The notes: generated by a model not told the origin, from the sequence alone. Shown: positions 1-7,983, counted from the stretch's first letter. The stretch is 64,000 nucleotides of DNA from Geobacillus kaustophilus (GCF_000948285.1 NZ_JYBP01000003.1:1612001-1676000), one strand, 5' to 3'. Made by a program: numbers and translations.

Positions 1-162
1 ATAAATACAAAATTTTATTCTTCTTAGGGGGGATTGTCGGCATCGTAACTTAGCAAAAGCAAATCGCAAGGAAAAATGCTGTTTTGCTTTTCTTTATCTG
101 AATGTCTTTCTTTATCAAGTACATTTTATGGTGAAAATCCCGATTTTTTCATTATTCCCCAA

Positions 163-188
163 AATAAAAAAAGACCGCCAATGCGGTC
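163..188 (-). terminator. Rho-independent terminator of tRNA-Arg
   Basis: Read on the minus strand, a perfect 6-bp GC-rich stem (GACCGC/GCGGTC, loop of 4) is followed by an uninterrupted run of seven T. It lies about 50 nt past the 3' end of the tRNA and is in the correct orientation to end its transcript. Confidence 0.8.
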
Positions 189-237
189 ATATCAAGGGAT
201 TTAGGGATTCCGATCCGGATGAGTCGGATCCACATAG

Positions 238-310
238 CGGCCCCGAGAGGATTCGAACCTCCGACGCACGGTTTAGGAAACCGACGCTCTATCCACTGAG
301 CTACGGGGCC
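238..310 (-). tRNA. tRNA-Arg, anticodon CCT
   Basis: The minus strand folds into a complete cloverleaf. The 7-bp acceptor stem is GGCCCCG/CGGGGCC with discriminator G, the D arm starts TAGCTCAG, the anticodon loop is TTCCTAA (anticodon CCT, reading AGG), and the T loop is GGTTCGAATCC. The 3' CCA is not encoded, so it must be added enzymatically. The gene stands alone with its own terminator. Its 3' end points towards position 1, so any element integrated at this tRNA would lie left of the window. Confidence 0.95.
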
Positions 311-555
311 GTTTTCATCACTCTCCTTTTCCATTCTATCCATCTGCATATAAAAATTCAATAGCTGATAGAAAAACAACATATAGAAGACGGACTCCAA
401 CCCCGATCTCTCCAAGGTTCGCTCTTCGTTCCCGGCAATTTGGATTCGTCAGCTCGGATCGACCCACGATTTCCCACGGAACGTTCAAATCGTCTACCCA
501 TTTCAGCAATCAAAAACATCTCGCTCAATGCCGAAAACAACACGGATCGTTCGTT

Positions 556-1389
556 TTACAATGACTGCTCATATTCGTCTGGATTGAGGATCATATGCAC
601 TCTCGCTGCATCATCCTCGACACTCAGAAAGTGGCTCGTTTCCTTTGGTCCCAGTCCTCTAGCCGCCCCATGAATGCACCCGATTTTCTCCAGCTTCCCG
701 CTTCTGACGTTCCAGCTGTACAGTCCCTCCTTCGAATGATAGCTACTGCCAAAATACGCATAGTTCCCCCTCACACATAGAGCGGTCGATCCGCGCAGCT
801 GCTCGGGCGCTTTGTATCTCTCCACCGCCTTTGCGCAAGGATCCACATGAATAAGCGAAAAATCGTCGTAAGGAAAGAGCCACAATGTCGAGGATTTCCC
901 TTTACAAATCGCATAGCAGTCAATGATCATGGGACGATCCGTTAAATGGGAATGATATTTGAAGGCCGGGGAACCATCAAATCGAAACAAAACCAATCCT
1001 TCCGTAGAAATTCCTTTGCCAAAAACCCCTTCATCAAAGTAGCTGATCCATATCCCTTCTTTTCCAACCGCTATATCTTCAATCCCGTCGCCGCCGCAAA
1101 AGGAATGCCGGACACGGCCGTGCAGATCGAGCAAAAACACATTATCGCGCTTCCCATCGCTTCTCGCATCCGCCAGCAAAAACCGCTCGCTGTCGACCCA
1201 TCGAATGATGGGAAAACGCACAGAGACGTCCGGATGGAGAACAGTTCCATTCACGACGCACTCCAACCGTCGGCGGCTTCTTTGCACAACGATCCATCCG
1301 CACCGGTCGCTCCAATCCGCATCCATCAGCCGAACCCCACTTCGTTCGGAAACAATCGAATAGAAAGTATAGGTGACGATTGGCAACAT
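556..1389 (-). CDS. Hypothetical protein, possible beta-propeller
   Basis: A 277-residue protein that I do not recognise. It has no signal peptide or membrane segment. It contains short repeated hydrophobic-aromatic blocks separated by about 40 residues (FLLADAR, GIWISYFDE, LWLFPYDD, YAYFGSSYHS), which is typical of WD/YncE-like propeller blades, but no family motif is clear. The ATG follows a GGGGG stretch at a suitable distance. It is the last minus-strand gene before the tRNA and stands alone behind a decayed gene. Confidence 0.6.
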   Translation of the reverse strand: MLPIVTYTFYSIVSERSGVRLMDADWSDRCGWIVVQRSRRRLECVVNGTVLHPDVSVRFPIIRWVDSERFLLADARSDGKRDNVFLLDLHGRVRHSFCGGDGIEDIAVGKEGIWISYFDEGVFGKGISTEGLVLFRFDGSPAFKYHSHLTDRPMIIDCYAICKGKSSTLWLFPYDDFSLIHVDPCAKAVERYKAPEQLRGSTALCVRGNYAYFGSSYHSKEGLYSWNVRSGKLEKIGCIHGAARGLGPKETSHFLSVEDDAARVHMILNPDEYEQSL

Positions 1390-1413
1390 TTATCCCCCAC
1401 AGAAACGTCATCT

Positions 1414-1651
1414 TTACAGCCACACACCCCCTATTGCCCCCGCATTTCTACGAGGCGCCCTCATCTGCACGACAACGCGAATCGATAAGGTGAAGCGATG
1501 GGATTCGCTGCGGCCCTGCACCGTTGCTTCCCCTCCGATCGCAGGCAAGGCGCTTCCGCCGTCACCGCTTCACAAACGCCGCAACTGGATCAGCGTCCTC
1601 AGGGAGCGCTGTCCGCACGACGAACGGTTGGCCGTTTGTCATGATCAACAT
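1414..1651 (-). pseudogene. Decayed GNAT-family N-acetyltransferase
   Basis: The minus strand begins with the reading MLIMTNGQPFVVRTALPEDA and continues to VAAFVK, which is the typical first strand and helix of a GNAT acetyltransferase, and then stops. About 90 nt further, in another frame, HRFTLSIRVV resembles the GNAT core strand just before the acetyl-CoA P-loop. The middle of the domain is missing and at least two frame changes are needed, so this is a remnant. The family assignment rests on motif resemblance only. Confidence 0.5.
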
Positions 1652-1744
1652 CTTTGAATCGTCCCCATCGTGGAAAGGACTGTTCCTCACGGAGGACACC
1701 AACAATGAGGGATATCATTCGTGAGCACGAGGCGAAAATCCTGC

Positions 1745-1873
1745 ATGGAAGAAGAAAAAATGGAGAGCCCGGAAAAGCCCTCCGTCATACAAATGGCAAC
1801 GACCGCCCGTGCTGCGGGCAGAGGGATGGAACGAACCTCGCTTTTATGGAAGACCGACCTTAAGTTTGAGTAG
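1745..1873 (+). CDS. Possible small hypothetical protein (42 aa)
   Basis: This reading frame encodes 42 residues starting MEEEKMESPEKP and ending KTDLKFE. The composition is protein-like (charged N-terminus, few rare residues) and it sits in a gap between a decayed gene and the Mrr-like gene. Only a weak GAGG lies 12 nt upstream of the ATG, and a competing frame from 1704 has a better ribosome-binding site but a less convincing peptide. It could equally be a fragment of a decayed gene. Confidence 0.22.
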   Translation: MEEEKMESPEKPSVIQMATTARAAGRGMERTSLLWKTDLKFE

Positions 1874-1887
1874 GACACAAAGGCATC

Positions 1888-2874
1888 TTATTCGGGAATA
1901 TAAATTTTCTGCAGCGGCAGCAGCGCTCTCGCATCATTTGGCATGTTCTCATACCAATGGACAATCAAGTTGACCAGCTCTTCCAAATCAATCAGTTTCA
2001 CAGAATTATGTTTGGCGACTGCCTCTGCATGGGAAGTGAACCCGCCTGTTGAGACAAACAGGCAATTGGCATCAATCGGGTTGGCTCCGAGAAGCTGCTG
2101 GATTTCCGGAGCCGAGGCGGCGCTTTTGCGATGCTTCACTTGCACCTTGATCACAGGTTTTTCAAAGCCAAACGCGTCCTTATAGGCCAACACATCCACA
2201 CCGCCATCAGGGCCTCTCGGGCTCACTTGCACGTTGTACCCCATCGCTTGAAGCAAGCCCGCTACTAAATCTTGCATTTGCCACGGATCAAGCTTGTCCA
2301 CTTTGTCTTGGATCATCATCAACGCTTTTCCAACAAGGTCTTCGACGATTTCTCCCGTTTCCCCCTCTTCAAGTTCATCCCGAGGTTTTGAGAATGGTTG
2401 ACTGTATAAACGCTGCTCGATTTCATCGCCCCATTCATCCACTCGAAAAACCGTCAGCGTCGAACCCAAACTGTTCTTCGCTCCGTCTGACAACGAATCC
2501 CTTGGAACTGTGGCATTTTCCCATTTTACACGGATGATGTTCGGATAATAGGAATACCCGATGGAGGGATCGTAACGATGCTCTTCTGTCGCGGTTCCAA
2601 CAATGTACTCCCTTTTCTCCTTCGAATATGTGATCACACGGTCGCCTTTTTTGATTTCATGGGCAAAACGCCATACTTGGTTCACCCAACTGGTTCTCGA
2701 TTTTGGTTTTGCCTCGGCGAACACTTCATCCGCTTTTCGCTGCAGCTGTTCTTTCGACCGAAAGTTCTTGGGATCGCCCAATCTCGCCCAACCGATCGAT
2801 GCGATGCCCTTTTCCAGCCAAAGCGGAATCAGCTCATTGCGGTCGCCCGCGCGGATCATCCACCATTTTGTCAC
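1888..2874 (-). CDS. Mrr-type restriction endonuclease
   Basis: This 328-residue protein ends in an Mrr catalytic domain (about residues 190-315) of the PD-(D/E)xK fold: DLVAGLLQAMGY, then GPDGGVDVLAYKD and IKVQVKHRK, which together supply the D...QxK active site. The N-terminal ~150 residues begin WWMIRAGDRNELIPLW and include KKGDRVITYS, a PUA/EVE-like module that in related enzymes reads modified bases. Such proteins cleave DNA carrying methylated or otherwise modified bases; the exact substrate cannot be read here. Translation starts at GTG behind GGGGGAAAAG. No cognate methylase is adjacent, as expected for a modification-dependent enzyme. Confidence 0.85.
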   Translation of the reverse strand: MTKWWMIRAGDRNELIPLWLEKGIASIGWARLGDPKNFRSKEQLQRKADEVFAEAKPKSRTSWVNQVWRFAHEIKKGDRVITYSKEKREYIVGTATEEHRYDPSIGYSYYPNIIRVKWENATVPRDSLSDGAKNSLGSTLTVFRVDEWGDEIEQRLYSQPFSKPRDELEEGETGEIVEDLVGKALMMIQDKVDKLDPWQMQDLVAGLLQAMGYNVQVSPRGPDGGVDVLAYKDAFGFEKPVIKVQVKHRKSAASAPEIQQLLGANPIDANCLFVSTGGFTSHAEAVAKHNSVKLIDLEELVNLIVHWYENMPNDARALLPLQKIYIPE

Positions 2875-3022
2875 TGGCTTTTCCCCCTTTTCACAAAAAA
2901 TGGCTCCATCTGCGAAACCAACAGTTTTCTAAAAACAGGGGCTTAAAGGATGGGCAGACAGCCCCCTCCTAGTATGATGCAATAATTCAAAAACTAAGCC
3001 CCCCACCAGTGTTCTCAGTCTA

Positions 3023-3562
3023 TTACAAACTGCTTAACCGATTTCGTTCAATTCTGATCGTATTATCCTTCCCATCCAATACATCCGTGCGTTTGCTGCC
3101 GTAGAGGCGCAACTTATGAGAACCTTTAACTGCTTTTATGGAGAGCCGGGGAGTTCCTCGAACTTGCGCTTTTTGCAGATCCACGCACTCGAGAAACTCA
3201 TCCCAACGGACAATGGCAATTATTTGATTGGAATCGCTCGGCTGTTTCTGGGCACAAATGAAGGCAAAAATAATTTCTTTTTCCTTGCTGTTTTCGAGAT
3301 GAATCTTGCTAATTTCCGAAATTTCATTGTCACCGAATACAAACGACCAAGTGAAATCTTTGGAGCCGGATGGAGTCGTGTTGTATTTCGTGTACATGAT
3401 ATAGCTCGCTTTATTCGTCGTGACTTCATAAATTTGGCGGTTGTCATTTTCCTTTTCAAACAGCGCCGGCGCCAGTCCCCCGTTGACCAACGCAGAAAGC
3501 AGCGCTCCATAGTAGTAATCCGCTTTGCGAATGGCAGCTATCTCGCGCCCTCCCTTTGTCAT
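3023..3562 (-). CDS. Hypothetical protein in restriction cluster
   Basis: A 179-residue soluble protein with no recognised domain. It has a helical start (ADYYYGALLSALV), then alternating strands (YIMYTKYNT, FTWSFVFGD, EIIFAFICAQ, IIAIVRWDEFLECVD), a pattern compatible with a restriction-enzyme-like or sensor fold, but I cannot assign it. A good ribosome-binding site (AAAGGGAGG) lies inside the first codons rather than before the ATG, so the true start may be an unusual ATA/ATT codon a few residues in. It sits between an Mrr-type nuclease and an McrB N-terminal-domain protein, all on the minus strand. Confidence 0.6.
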   Translation of the reverse strand: MTKGGREIAAIRKADYYYGALLSALVNGGLAPALFEKENDNRQIYEVTTNKASYIMYTKYNTTPSGSKDFTWSFVFGDNEISEISKIHLENSKEKEIIFAFICAQKQPSDSNQIIAIVRWDEFLECVDLQKAQVRGTPRLSIKAVKGSHKLRLYGSKRTDVLDGKDNTIRIERNRLSSL

Positions 3563-3644
3563 AGATAAAAAGATTTAGTTAATTTGATTGTACCAACTTT
3601 TCTTTTATAAAACTTTGCCGTCTCACTTTGTCGATCGACCAAAA

Positions 3645-3668
3645 ATACAAAAAGAGCGGTGCCGCTCC
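3645..3668 (-). terminator. Terminator after McrB-N-like gene
   Basis: A 6-bp GAGCGG/CCGCTC hairpin with a 2-nt loop is followed on the minus strand by TTTTTG. It lies about 75 nt downstream of the DUF3578-like gene. Confidence 0.55.
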
Positions 3669-3741
3669 CTTTTCTACATCCGATGGCAAAGCGATGAAAA
3701 CGCGTCACTCTTCCGCTTTGAAGTTCATTTTTTATCAATTC

Positions 3742-4353
3742 CTATTTCTTCGCGCACAATACACTAACGCCCTGTTGCGGCTCGGGAAGATGCTCTGGGA
3801 TGTCTCCAAGATATTGTTGGTAATAACCGATCATCGTTTCGAGATCGCGCGCGAGTTGTTCATCGGATGGCAGATCGTCAAACGAATAGGCGATATACAC
3901 CGCCACCGACCGTTCGTAATCTTTCGCCCGTTTGCTTTCACCAAGATGGATGTCATCATCCGTCCGCACGCGTTCTTCAGTGGGAATGTGTTGGCGAATG
4001 TCCCGCTTCACCCGCTCCATTTCGTCTTTCGGCGTCTCCGTCACCCCTTGGGCGAGCGTCAAATACAGCCGACGCATATCCTCGCTGAACAAGTAGGCGA
4101 TATAATAGCCGCGCTGTGTCGAATCCGTCGCCTCTTGATCCATCACCGCCACCCACGGCACGTCGGTCCAATTCCCTTGACCGACCGACCCTTTCACCAC
4201 ATACCGGTCAGGCGGCAGAAACGGCAACGCTTTCAACGCCTCTGGAATCGCCCGCGTCACCAACTGAAACGTCCGCCGCTCTTTGGACAGTTTTTCCTGC
4301 TTGTCTTGCTCGTAGATGACCATCACTTCACGGAACAGATCGTGCAATGACAT
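3742..4353 (-). CDS. Stand-alone McrB N-terminal (DUF3578-like) protein
   Basis: A 203-residue protein resembling the N-terminal DNA-reading domain of McrB-type restriction GTPases (MrcB_N/DUF3578). Typical elements are the start LHDLFREVMVIYEQDKQE, the core VVKGSVGQGNWTDVPWVAV and the strand GYYIAYLFSEDMRRLYLTLAQG. There is no AAA+/GTPase domain: the chain stops soon after LETMIGYYQQYL, and no McrB or McrC follows. It is therefore either a solo reader domain or the surviving 5' part of a larger gene. With the Mrr-like nuclease 0.9 kb downstream it forms a small modified-DNA restriction cluster. Confidence 0.7.
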   Translation of the reverse strand: MSLHDLFREVMVIYEQDKQEKLSKERRTFQLVTRAIPEALKALPFLPPDRYVVKGSVGQGNWTDVPWVAVMDQEATDSTQRGYYIAYLFSEDMRRLYLTLAQGVTETPKDEMERVKRDIRQHIPTEERVRTDDDIHLGESKRAKDYERSVAVYIAYSFDDLPSDEQLARDLETMIGYYQQYLGDIPEHLPEPQQGVSVLCAKK

Positions 4354-4410
4354 AAGAATAGCTCCTTCGTGCCGAAATGTTTCCTTCGTTTCTATTTTTC
4401 TTCTATTCTA

Positions 4411-4452
4411 CTAAAAAAGCGGCCGTCCCCACCAGCGGGAAAGCCGCTTTTC
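4411..4452 (-). terminator. Terminator of cupin gene
   Basis: On the minus strand an AAAGCGGC...GCCGCTTT stem with a GC-rich loop is followed by six T. It lies about 50 nt past the stop of the cupin gene. Confidence 0.7.
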
Positions 4453-4503
4453 CGTCAGGAGCCAGCATCTTTTGTCATGCTTTGCCGTCAATTCGCTTGT
4501 TCG

Positions 4504-5043
4504 CTATTCAGCCGCCAGGGCGTCGGCCTTTGTTCGGTGCACAGTACCGCGCGGATGCTGCGGAGGTGCATAGATGGAATAGAGCTTCAGCGGGACATTT
4601 CCGGTGTTGATGACATTGTGCCATGTTCCAGCTGGAACCATAATCGCGGAACCGGCGCGCACGTTTCTTTCCAATGTCAACTCGTCTTTCCTCTTGCCCA
4701 TTCGAACAATTCCTTGACCTTGTTCAATGCGCAAAAATTGATCGACGTGATGGTGAATTTCCAATCCAATATCTTCCCCGACATTCAGGCTCATCAACGT
4801 CACTTGCAAATGCGGCCCAGTCCATAAAGCAGTGCGGTACGTATCGTTTTGTTTCGCGGCCTCGTTGATCTGAACGACAAACGGCTCCGGCCCGTAATCT
4901 TTCAGCTTTATGTTCTCTCTTTCCAGCCTGTAAGGAACCGGCCAGTAAACAGGCGGCCTTCCATAGTAGTGCACAGGCGTGTAGGCATGGGACGGATATG
5001 AATAAGCATACGGGTAGGCGGGCATAAAAGAAACGGTGTGCAT
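4504..5043 (-). CDS. Cupin-domain protein with Tyr/Pro-rich N-terminus
   Basis: A 179-residue protein. Residues 1-45 are rich in Tyr and Pro (PAYPYAYSYPSHAY), as in spore-coat or surface proteins. Residues about 75-165 form a single cupin: GLEIHHHVDQFLRIEQGQG is motif 1 (metal-binding His/His/Glu) and VPAGTWHNVINTG is motif 2. The start is the ATG read MHTVSF, which has AGAGGTGA 6 nt upstream; an upstream in-frame start lacks a site. Similar Bacillaceae proteins are annotated as cupins, sometimes as coat proteins; no substrate can be inferred. Confidence 0.75.
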   Translation of the reverse strand: MHTVSFMPAYPYAYSYPSHAYTPVHYYGRPPVYWPVPYRLERENIKLKDYGPEPFVVQINEAAKQNDTYRTALWTGPHLQVTLMSLNVGEDIGLEIHHHVDQFLRIEQGQGIVRMGKRKDELTLERNVRAGSAIMVPAGTWHNVINTGNVPLKLYSIYAPPQHPRGTVHRTKADALAAE

Positions 5044-5237
5044 CTTTTCACCTCTTTCTAATTTGATCATCTTATCTTATGCATAACGGTGAGGAATTCG
5101 ACTAGCGTTTTTGGCCAGTCTTTTCCCACATGTGATCACCCGCCGCCTTGCGAAAACGTTGCGTGACGATGGAACGATGAAAGGGACTTTTATGTTACAC
5201 TAAGTGTAAATGCGCAAACGGTAAGGAGGAATGGACA

Positions 5238-6005
5238 ATGAAAGCCCCTGCCCTGTTTCTTGCACACGGTTCGCCGATGTTGGCGATCGAGGACAATACG
5301 TATACGGCGTTTTTGAAAAAGCTTGGGGAAGGGATTCGCCCGCAGGCGGTGGTGATCTTTACAGCGCACTGGATGACGCGCCAACCGATGGTTTCGGCGG
5401 TTGAGGGGACGTATGACATGATTTATGATTTTTCCGGTTTTCCTCGCGAGTTGCATGAAGTGGTGTATCCGGCGCGCGGATCGGTCGAGTGGGCGGAACG
5501 CGTGCGGGAGCGCCTAGGTGGCGTGGCGGAAGTGGCCGTTGATCCCACGCGCGGGTTGGATCACGGCTCATGGGTGCTGCTCTACCGCTTATTTCCGAAA
5601 GCGGATATTCCGGTTGTGCAGGCGTCGGTCGTGCCGTGGTGGACGCCGAAGCAATTGTTCCAGCTAGGCGAGGCGCTGCGTCCATTGCGTGACGAAGGAT
5701 TGATGATCATCGGCAGCGGCGGGACGGTGCACAATTTGATGGCGCTCCGTTGGGAAGGGCATGCCGAGGCGGACGCATGGGCCGTCGCGTTTGATGATTG
5801 GCTTCTCAGCCAGTCATCCTTCCATAGCGAAGAGGTGTTCGATTATGAGAACAAAGCGCCGTACGCCAAGCAAGCCGTGCCGACGCCCGAGCACCTCGCG
5901 CCGTACTGGATCGCTTACGGCGCGGGGAGTCGTGACCAAGCGCTGCGCGTGTTGTTCCGCGAGTACCAGTATGGGAGCTTAAGCCTGATGGCGGTGGCGT
6001 TTTAA
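5238..6005 (+). CDS. Class III extradiol dioxygenase, DODA type
   Basis: A 255-residue member of the LigB/DODA family (YgiD-like), Fe or Zn enzymes that open catechol rings such as L-DOPA. The N-terminal FLAHGSPML supplies the first metal His, TAHW the second, DHGSWVLLYRLFPKADIPV the region around the catalytic His, and GSGGTVHNL a third ligand region. Length and order match the family. It has a strong ribosome-binding site (AAGGAGG) and is a single-gene unit ending in a terminator. The natural substrate is unknown. Confidence 0.85.
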   Translation: MKAPALFLAHGSPMLAIEDNTYTAFLKKLGEGIRPQAVVIFTAHWMTRQPMVSAVEGTYDMIYDFSGFPRELHEVVYPARGSVEWAERVRERLGGVAEVAVDPTRGLDHGSWVLLYRLFPKADIPVVQASVVPWWTPKQLFQLGEALRPLRDEGLMIIGSGGTVHNLMALRWEGHAEADAWAVAFDDWLLSQSSFHSEEVFDYENKAPYAKQAVPTPEHLAPYWIAYGAGSRDQALRVLFREYQYGSLSLMAVAF

Positions 6006-6011
6006 GCGGAA

Positions 6012-6055
6012 AGCCCGCTCCCTGCCTCAACGCATGGGGGCGGGTTGTTTCTTTG
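6012..6055 (+). terminator. Terminator of dioxygenase gene
   Basis: An imperfect GC-rich stem (GCCCGCtCCC / GGGgGCGGGT) is followed by TTGTTTCTTTG, directly after the stop codon. Confidence 0.6.
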
Positions 6056-6072
6056 ATCGAAAACAGCGTTGT

Positions 6073-6200
6073 TACTGCCCGGAGCACGTTTTATACGTTT
6101 GCCCGTTGCCACATGGGTCTTTGCGGCCAGTTTTTGGTCGAAGACGTGGAATGTTCTCAAAGAAAGGCCGTCCTTGAATCGCATCCAGACAGGACCGTTC
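6073..6200 (-). pseudogene. Relic of a SEC-C motif protein
   Basis: The minus strand reads FFENIPRLRPKTGRKDPC followed by GNGQTYKTCSGQ and a stop. This is a recognisable but damaged C-terminal SEC-C zinc-binding motif (normally GRNDPCPCGSGKKYKKCCG): the second Cys and the final CC are lost. No start codon or upstream domain precedes it, and it begins immediately after the PIN-domain gene, so it is a fragment, perhaps left when the toxin-antitoxin-like pair was inserted. Confidence 0.45.
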
Positions 6201-6231
6201 CCTATTTCAATGCAAAAGACGCTAGTCTTGT

Positions 6232-6735
6232 TCAACACGGCTGCACATCTTGCAAATGATACTGTTTGTAAATTTGGTTCTTCAACCTCGGATGCAAGTG
6301 GCAGCTGCACTCATCGGAAAACAACCGGTCAATCAATCCCTTGAATTCTTCCCGTCCGATCAACCGACGCTCATACACGCAACATAAAATTCCTAAAGTT
6401 CCCGTATATTCGATGCCATAACTTTCACATGCATTGATGATCCTTTTTTCATTCGATGTGCATACAATCATATCTTGACCGGCAATGGCAATCAGTTCTG
6501 CATCATATTCGCTCAAACCTGTCCATTCTGTCAGCAGCTGATACATGAGCCCGTATCCCTCTTCCGTATGCAAAGAGACCGTTTCATAATCGATTTGTCG
6601 CAAAGCCGTCCGGATATCGTCAGGAGTCTCATTCCACAAAATACTTTCGGGAACACACACTCGGCCAAACACTCTCGTCAGTAAATCCATCCTGTCCAAC
6701 TCATAAAAATCGTTTAACACATTGTTGTCCACCAC
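6232..6735 (-). CDS. PIN-domain protein, toxin-like
   Basis: A 167-residue PIN-type nuclease-fold protein. MVDNNVL is the N-terminal acidic motif (usually DtNvl), LSEYDAELIAIA is the central acidic helix, and the block from VCTSN to GTLGIL resembles the DUF3368-type end (TDD...GTLGVL). The third acidic position reads Ser-Asn-Glu, so catalytic competence is uncertain. PIN proteins of this kind are metal-dependent RNases or predicted nucleic-acid-binding proteins. It starts at GTG, 9 nt after the stop of the Xre-ImmA/IrrE gene, so the two are co-transcribed and probably form a toxin-antitoxin-like module. Confidence 0.7.
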   Translation of the reverse strand: MVDNNVLNDFYELDRMDLLTRVFGRVCVPESILWNETPDDIRTALRQIDYETVSLHTEEGYGLMYQLLTEWTGLSEYDAELIAIAGQDMIVCTSNEKRIINACESYGIEYTGTLGILCCVYERRLIGREEFKGLIDRLFSDECSCHLHPRLKNQIYKQYHLQDVQPC

Positions 6736-6744
6736 CGCTCTCTT

Positions 6745-7905
6745 TTATAAAGCCCCCGTATTTTCTGAACATCCATGCTCCTTATACCATCCCTTGACCA
6801 TTTCTCTAGCAGTCCGCAAATCGCATCCAAGGATTTCGCATACTTTGTTAATCGTAATGCTCCCCTCAAAATACGCCTGTTTCACAAAATAGGTCAGTTT
6901 GCGGTTTTTGGGAATATACTCGATTGGAGCGGGTTCTTGTTCTTTATATCCTTGCTCCCGCAACGTTTTTCGCAAATGGCCGTACGTCCTTCCGGAAATG
7001 TATTGTTCATCCAATAAGGCCCTCATGAAGGCTTCAGCACTGACAAAAAATTGGCGCTTAAGCTCCATAATCGTTTCAAGGGTAACATATCGTTTAAAAT
7101 AATAGGCATATTCCCGCAACTGTTCGCGAGGAATAAGAAAGTAGCTTGCAAACAACGTGGCGACTTTTTCATTGATTTCCTTTCTTGCGCTGCTGTAAGT
7201 AAGAGAGCTAAGATCACTTCGGTATTCCTCGCGATGAAAAATAAGATGGCCAAGTTCGTGAATGACGCTGAACCGTTTTCGTTCCTCAGGTATTTCGTCG
7301 TGATCATTAAGGAAAATAAAAGCTCCTTTTTCCTCGGAGTAAGCCGATAAACCATCAATTTTTTTATCAATCGTTTTCAACGCGATGACATGTATACCAT
7401 GGCGCTCTAAAACCGCATAAATATCGCTTGGGATCACATGATCAAGGCCAAACATTTTCCTCGTTTGTTCCGCTGCTTGTCGAATAATGGTTTTATGCTC
7501 CTCCGTTAACTCATGATCAACGAGCTTTACTTTATACGTCGGGGGCAAATAAGCAACACTAGCCTCTCCAAAAGAGGCAAGCAGCTCATAATAATCATCC
7601 ATGATCCGATTCACTTGATTTTGATCAATCAGACGAAAGTTTTCTTTAGGGTTATCCGCGCGAAACATGAAAGAAGACATTGGTTCACGCTGATCATCTA
7701 AAGAAACGATCAAATCCTTCATCGGGATATTCAAGTGTCGCGACAGAAGAAATAATTTTGCACTGTCAGGAATTTGTTCCCCTTTTAAATATTTGGCAAT
7801 CGTTTGTCTTGTCACGCCCATCAATTCGGCTAAATCTTGATTCTTCAACCCCATCTCTTTTTTGACCCGATTTAGATTTTTCGCGATCGTTTGTTTAATC
7901 TCCAT
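6745..7905 (-). CDS. Xre HTH fused to ImmA/IrrE metallopeptidase
   Basis: A 386-residue regulator-protease fusion. Residues about 8-70 are an Xre helix-turn-helix (QDLAELMGVTRQTIAKYLKG); residues about 160-290 are an ImmA/IrrE (COG2856) Zn peptidase with HELGH and a downstream EINEKVATLFASYFLIP supplying the third ligand. The C-terminal ~70 residues hold a second possible HTH (INKVCEILGCDLRTAREMVK). Such fusions act as antitoxins or as repressors that cleave themselves or partner repressors. The ATG chosen lies 7 nt after AGGAGG. Two matching palindromes upstream suggest autoregulation. It is the first gene of a two-gene unit with the PIN protein. Confidence 0.85.
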   Translation of the reverse strand: MEIKQTIAKNLNRVKKEMGLKNQDLAELMGVTRQTIAKYLKGEQIPDSAKLFLLSRHLNIPMKDLIVSLDDQREPMSSFMFRADNPKENFRLIDQNQVNRIMDDYYELLASFGEASVAYLPPTYKVKLVDHELTEEHKTIIRQAAEQTRKMFGLDHVIPSDIYAVLERHGIHVIALKTIDKKIDGLSAYSEEKGAFIFLNDHDEIPEERKRFSVIHELGHLIFHREEYRSDLSSLTYSSARKEINEKVATLFASYFLIPREQLREYAYYFKRYVTLETIMELKRQFFVSAEAFMRALLDEQYISGRTYGHLRKTLREQGYKEQEPAPIEYIPKNRKLTYFVKQAYFEGSITINKVCEILGCDLRTAREMVKGWYKEHGCSENTGAL

Positions 7906-7922
7906 CATCACACCTCCTTTGT

Positions 7923-7938
7923 GTTAATTATTTTTAAC
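7923..7938. promoter_or_regulatory. Operator 1, GTTAA-N6-TTAAC palindrome
   Basis: Lies 18 nt upstream of the Xre-ImmA start. The 16-bp site is the centre of a perfect 10-bp inverted repeat (7918-7927 and 7934-7943). Its position over the ribosome-binding-site/promoter region suits autorepression by the Xre domain. Confidence 0.55.
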
Positions 7939-7967
7939 ACAAAATAGAGTCATAAACCGATATTAAT

Positions 7968-7983
7968 GTTAATTTTTATTAAC
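7968..7983. promoter_or_regulatory. Operator 2, GTTAA-N6-TTAAC palindrome
   Basis: Identical half-sites and identical 6-bp spacing to operator 1, 45 bp further upstream (about 4.3 helical turns centre to centre). Two copies of the same spaced palindrome before an Xre gene are strong grounds for calling them its binding sites. Confidence 0.55.

Noticed and set aside
54..98. AAAAGCAAA...TTTTGCTTTT inverted match before the tRNA terminator
   Set aside because: Loose, AT-rich pairing with no gene in the window to which it could belong.
1498..1644. Plus-strand 48-codon frame with AAGGTGAAGCG before an ATG
   Set aside because: It runs antisense through the GNAT relic and its peptide is unremarkable; the minus-strand reading explains the DNA better.
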